This document shows, piece by piece, positions 5,599-8,260 of a DNA stretch of 8,260 nt; positions within the stretch are counted from its first letter, which is position 1; each line of letters opens with the position of its first letter. Below the pieces are notes generated by a model. The model saw nothing but the letters and a program-made list of their open reading frames with translations. It was not told the origin of the DNA and ran no database searches. The position numbers and the translations under genes were made by a program. This stretch comes from Candidatus Thioglobus plumae (GTDB lineage: Bacteria > Pseudomonadota > Gammaproteobacteria > PS1 > Pseudothioglobaceae). The DNA is taken from positions 1-8,260 of the forward strand of contig CAJVCM010000072.1 of NCBI GenBank assembly GCA_910595815.1, written 5' to 3'.

Positions 5599-6061
5599 AC
5601 AAACACTCCAGAAAAAATTCACTGACTAAAAGCTTAGTAGTGCCAATGGTAAAGGTCGATCTTCTACCCCAAGTGCTGTCAGTATGCGTAATTTGCAATT
5701 GACCACGCTTAATGTCAGGATCGTTAAACAAAATCTCACCGAGTGGTTTGGATCCAATTTTCAATATGGCTTGCGTATCGCCAGTAACTGGTATGACTGA
5801 GCGTGCAAATACAACCACTTGATGATTGCCCAGCAATTGCACCTCTCTAATGACTGATTGCCCTTCAAAGTCTAACATCTCATTTTCATTATTATGTGGT
5901 GTTGTTTGCATCTGTGAGAGTACATTGACTGAAAAATCGTCAAATTTTTGCTTGAGCTTGGCAGTTAACGATTGTTCGTCATCAAGCCAGCCCAGTACAG
6001 ACTCAGGTACATTGCTAGTATTTGTTAAATTTTCCCAAGTTAAATCTTGCGTGTTAATCAT
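5591..6061 (-). CDS. ubiC: Chorismate lyase (chorismate--pyruvate lyase)
   Basis: UbiC splits chorismate into 4-hydroxybenzoate and pyruvate, the entry step to ubiquinone, in the cytosol. The 156-aa protein is close to E. coli UbiC (about 165 aa). Conserved blocks are WLDDEQSLT at 25-33, VIREVQLL at 70-77 with Arg72, ARSVIPV at 86-92 with Arg87, LKIGSKPLGEILF at 100-112, WGRRSTF at 131-137, and LLVSEFFL at 144-151 with Glu148. By alignment with E. coli, Arg72, Arg87 and Glu148 correspond to the active-site Arg76, Arg91 and Glu155. The gene lies 30 bp after recG and overlaps cmoA by 8 bp. In many gammaproteobacteria ubiC is followed by ubiA; here cmoA takes that place. Confidence 0.95.
   Translation of the reverse strand: MINTQDLTWENLTNTSNVPESVLGWLDDEQSLTAKLKQKFDDFSVNVLSQMQTTPHNNENEMLDFEGQSVIREVQLLGNHQVVVFARSVIPVTGDTQAILKIGSKPLGEILFNDPDIKRGQLQITHTDSTWGRRSTFTIGTTKLLVSEFFLECLYA
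5606..5609 (-). promoter_or_regulatory. Ribosome-binding site that decides the cmoA start
   Basis: On the minus strand the bases read TGGAGTG, with the GGAG core seven nucleotides before the ATG at 5596-5598. It lies inside the 3' end of ubiC and downstream of the alternative ATG at 5620-5622, so it supports the shorter CmoA. It is one of the clearest Shine-Dalgarno sequences in the window; most other starts here have weak or no matches. Confidence 0.7.
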
Positions 6062-6091
6062 AGTTTGAGTATTTTACGCGAATCAATTATC

Positions 6092-8158
6092 TCAAGTATT
6101 GGCGTATTGAGTTTTGTCAGCAGTGATCCAGCGCATAATCAATGCATATTGCTTACCTTTATCAAGTTGTAAGAATTGCTCTGAATAAAAACGCACTTGT
6201 TTGAGTAAGTAGCCATCACGCACAATATTGGCAATTTTCATATCAGCAATACCGGTTTGTTGCGTACCCAAAATCTCGCCTGGGCCACGTAGCTCTAAGT
6301 CTTTATTAGCAATCAAAAAGCCATCGTTGGTTTGTCTTAGAATATCGATCCGTTCTGTGGCATTGGCACTTAGTGGCGATTGATACATTAAGATACAGAT
6401 ACTCGCATCAGCACCACGACCAACGCGACCACGTAGTTGGTGTAGTTGTGCCAAACCCAATCGTTCCGAATTTTCAATCACCATTAGCGAAGCATTAGGT
6501 ACATTAACACCTACCTCAATCACAGTGGTGGCTACTAGTACATTAATCTCCCCATTGGCAAATTGATGCATAATTTTAGATTTTTCGTCTTTATTCATTC
6601 TGCCATGAATGAGTACAATTGATAATCCTGGTAAATTTTCTTGTAAGTGTTGGTGTGTCTTAGTAGCAGACTCTGCACGCAATACTTCTGATTCCTCAAT
6701 AAGTGTACATACCCAATACACTTGATTACTATCCCTACACACTTGTTTTATTTTTTGCACTACTTCGTCTTTACGTTCACTGCTAAGGGCAATGGTTTTG
6801 ATTGGCGTTCTGCCTGGTGGTAATTCGTCAATAATTGAGGTGTCAAGGTCAGCATAAGCGCTCATGGTTAATGAGCGAGGAATAGGAGTGGCGGTCATGA
6901 CTAATTGGTGTGGTGTGTTGTGTGCTTTTTGCACCAAGGATAAACGTTGGTGTACGCCAAATTTATGCTGCTCATCAATCACCACCAAGCCCAATTTATT
7001 AAACTTGACAGCCTCCTGAAATAGAGCATGTGTGCCAATGATCACCTGTGCTTTGCCAGATTGGATGACGTCTAATTGTTCAGCGCGCTCAGTTGTATTT
7101 TGTGAACCGGTTAAAAAGGCAACTTCGACGCCTAAAGGTTCAAGGTAATTTGAAAAACCATGTAAATGTTGGTTGGCAAGAATTTCAGTAGGCGCCATAA
7201 TGGCTGTTTGAAAACCATTTTCAATCGCTTGCAAACAGGCAAAAACCGCGACAATGGTTTTTCCAGAGCCAACATCACCTTGTAACAACCTAAGCATTGG
7301 ATGATTTAAAGCTAAATCAGTATTAATTTCATCAATACTTCTTTGTTGTGCGTTGGTGAGTTGAAAGCCAAGATTTTCGGATAATCGATTAGATAAGATA
7401 TTGGAAATTTTAAAAATATTGGAAATTTTACTTTTGCGTTCGTTTTTGAGTTTGAGTAGACTGAGTTGATGTGCACAAAGCTCTTCAATAATGAGCCTTT
7501 GCTGTGAAATATGCTTAAATTCAGCAATTTGTTCGAGGTTTTCCCCTTCTTTGGGGTGATGCAACGTTTCCAGCGCTTGTTTGAGTGTCGGCATTGAGTT
7601 TTTTGCCAAATTTTCAAAATTATCAATAAGTGAGGAATTTTTTAAAGTTTCCAGTGAAATATTGATCCATTTTTTGAGTTGCGCCTGGTGAAGATTGCCC
7701 GTTAACGGGTAAACAGGACTTAATGTCGTTTCTAAAAGATTTGCTTGGCCTTTTGAAATTAATCGATACTCCGGGTGATGCATTTCCAAACCTTCTCGCC
7801 CAATCTTAATTTCGCCGAAGCATTGGACGATATCGCCTCGCACGAATTGTTGTTTGTGATACTGATTAAAATGGAAAAATCGTAAAAGTAAGCTGCGATT
7901 ATTTTCGTCAGATAAATAACATAACAGTTGTCGTTGTCTTGTTGCGACTTCTTCAATACGATCAATCGTGAGCTGTACCAATATCTCAGAACCAACCTGC
8001 GCGTCATCTAGCGAGGTAAATTTGGTTTTGTTTTGATAGCGATGCGGCAAGTGAAACAGTAAATGCTCTAAGTTGTAAATGCCAATATTGTTGAGTTTAT
8101 CTTGAGCTTTTGGGCCTAATCCGTTGAGCGAAATTATTGGATCAGATAAATTGTGCAT
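6092..8158 (-). CDS. recG: ATP-dependent DNA helicase RecG
   Basis: RecG is a double-stranded DNA translocase that regresses stalled replication forks and processes branched DNA and R-loops. The 688-aa protein is nearly full E. coli length (693). The N-terminal wedge region contains LNGLGPKAQDKLNNIGI (about 11-27) and an OB-fold part through about 60-135. The helicase core has Walker A GDVGSGKT at 294-301, APTEILANQH at 322-331, the DEQH box at 395-398 within DEQHKFG, motif III TATPIPRS at 422-429, TTVIEVGVNVPNA at 544-556 and motif VI QLRGRVGRG at 574-582. The RecG-specific LRGPGEILGTQQTG is at 623-636, and the C-terminus RW...YANT resembles the E. coli end. All catalytic motifs are intact. 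A six-residue tandem repeat lies at about 244-255, between the wedge and motor domains. The gene follows the ridA-like gene by 24 bp. Confidence 0.98.
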   Translation of the reverse strand: MHNLSDPIISLNGLGPKAQDKLNNIGIYNLEHLLFHLPHRYQNKTKFTSLDDAQVGSEILVQLTIDRIEEVATRQRQLLCYLSDENNRSLLLRFFHFNQYHKQQFVRGDIVQCFGEIKIGREGLEMHHPEYRLISKGQANLLETTLSPVYPLTGNLHQAQLKKWINISLETLKNSSLIDNFENLAKNSMPTLKQALETLHHPKEGENLEQIAEFKHISQQRLIIEELCAHQLSLLKLKNERKSKISNIFKISNILSNRLSENLGFQLTNAQQRSIDEINTDLALNHPMLRLLQGDVGSGKTIVAVFACLQAIENGFQTAIMAPTEILANQHLHGFSNYLEPLGVEVAFLTGSQNTTERAEQLDVIQSGKAQVIIGTHALFQEAVKFNKLGLVVIDEQHKFGVHQRLSLVQKAHNTPHQLVMTATPIPRSLTMSAYADLDTSIIDELPPGRTPIKTIALSSERKDEVVQKIKQVCRDSNQVYWVCTLIEESEVLRAESATKTHQHLQENLPGLSIVLIHGRMNKDEKSKIMHQFANGEINVLVATTVIEVGVNVPNASLMVIENSERLGLAQLHQLRGRVGRGADASICILMYQSPLSANATERIDILRQTNDGFLIANKDLELRGPGEILGTQQTGIADMKIANIVRDGYLLKQVRFYSEQFLQLDKGKQYALIMRWITADKTQYANT
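7398..7430. repeat. Short tandem duplication (18-bp period) inside recG
   Basis: The 15-bp unit ATATTGGAAATTTTA occurs at 7398-7412 and identically at 7416-7430, an 18-bp period. Because 18 is a multiple of three the reading frame is kept, and the protein shows KISNIF followed by KISNIL at about residues 244-255 of RecG. It falls in the linker between wedge and helicase domains, where length is variable. Confidence 0.85.
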
Positions 8159-8182
8159 CAGGATAGTCTTTCTTTAGGAGTA

Positions 8183-8260
8183 TTAAAAGCTGTAACTGTC
8201 TTCCTTAACCACCATTACTCCGTCCATCTCTACTTGCGCGCCTTTAGGTAGCTCGTTAAT
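8183..8260 (-). CDS. C-terminal fragment, probably RidA-family deaminase (runs off right edge)
   Basis: Only the last 25 codons are visible, ending at a TAA at 8183-8185. They encode INELPKGAQVEMDGVMVV followed by KEDSYSF. The pattern LPKGAQVEMDGVMVV closely resembles the conserved end of RidA/YjgF proteins (typically LPKGALVEIEAIAV), which hydrolyse reactive enamine/imine intermediates from amino-acid metabolism. A ridA-like gene near recG is also known from Pseudomonas-type genomes, which supports the call. The short extra tail KEDSYSF is not diagnostic. With so little sequence the assignment is tentative. Confidence 0.55.
   Translation of the reverse strand: MNELPKGAQVEMDGVMVVKEDSYSF

Larger units (their letters stand above)
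1380..8260 (-). other. Probable ten-gene operon (ridA-like to bax)
   Basis: All ten minus-strand genes from the right edge to 1380 are packed head to tail. Gaps are 24 bp (ridA-like/recG), 30 bp (recG/ubiC), 19 bp (cmoA/trpG), 14 bp (trpG/rhodanese) and 15 bp (rhodanese/grxC). Overlaps are 8 bp (ubiC/cmoA), 8 bp (grxC/gpsA), 4 bp (gpsA/phosphatase) and 20 bp (phosphatase/bax). No intrinsic terminator or convincing promoter is visible between them, and the first hairpin terminator met is the one at 1345-1373. Co-transcription is inferred from spacing; internal promoters inside coding sequence cannot be excluded. Confidence 0.7.

Noticed and set aside
5826..6068. 80-codon open frame on the plus strand opposite ubiC
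   Set aside because: It is a shadow of the conserved ubiC frame, with serine-rich low-information sequence and no known domain.
6062..6098. Possible inverted repeat around the recG/ubiC gap (TTGAG and CTCAA)
   Set aside because: The stem is only five pairs with a loop of about 21 bases and no T run, too weak to call a terminator or operator.
7398..7430. Repeat considered as part of a CRISPR or satellite array
   Set aside because: There are only two units, in frame inside recG, without spacers or further copies.
7312..8007. Two extra minus-strand open frames (7312-7626 and 7759-8007) within recG
   Set aside because: Both overlap the intact RecG frame and show no family resemblance; a frameshifted recG is excluded because the full-length protein is continuous.

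Overview
The window is an AT-rich stretch of ordinary bacterial chromosome. Every protein that can be named resembles its gammaproteobacterial counterpart: L13 of 142 aa, S9 ending in SKR, CmoA, UbiC, a Bax-type glucosaminidase, and a rhodanese–GrxC–GpsA block also seen in E. coli. Low GC, very compact genes and this repertoire would fit a small-genome marine gammaproteobacterium such as the SUP05/Thioglobus/vesicomyid-symbiont group. That placement is an impression from protein style, not a computed result.

Layout. Positions 1-340 hold the N-terminal part of a TatD-family metal hydrolase on the minus strand, running off the left edge. A 145-bp divergent intergenic region follows, carrying a consensus -10 box that should drive the plus-strand ribosomal pair rplM-rpsI (486-1324). 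A short hairpin with A and T runs on opposite sides (1345-1373) can terminate transcription in both directions. It separates rpsI from a long convergent minus-strand gene train. In transcription order that train is: ridA-like (C-terminus only, at the right edge), recG, ubiC, cmoA, trpG/pabA, a membrane-anchored rhodanese (yibN-like), grxC, gpsA, a CobC-like histidine phosphatase and a secreted Bax-like glucosaminidase. Gaps are 30 bp or less and four junctions overlap, so this looks like one operon of at least ten genes ending at the bidirectional terminator.

Functional themes. ubiC, cmoA and trpG all act at the chorismate/prephenate branch point: UbiC and TrpG-type synthases use chorismate, and CmoA uses prephenate to make carboxy-SAM for tRNA wobble modification. 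The rhodanese, GrxC and GpsA genes match the E. coli yibN-grxC-secB-gpsA order but lack secB. RecG repairs stalled replication forks, and the RidA-like protein upstream would detoxify reactive enamines. The last two genes act in phosphate-ester and cell-wall metabolism.

No mobile element, CRISPR array, tRNA, rRNA or recognisably new system was found. The window is densely packed housekeeping DNA, and the findings concern gene order, start sites and small sequence oddities.
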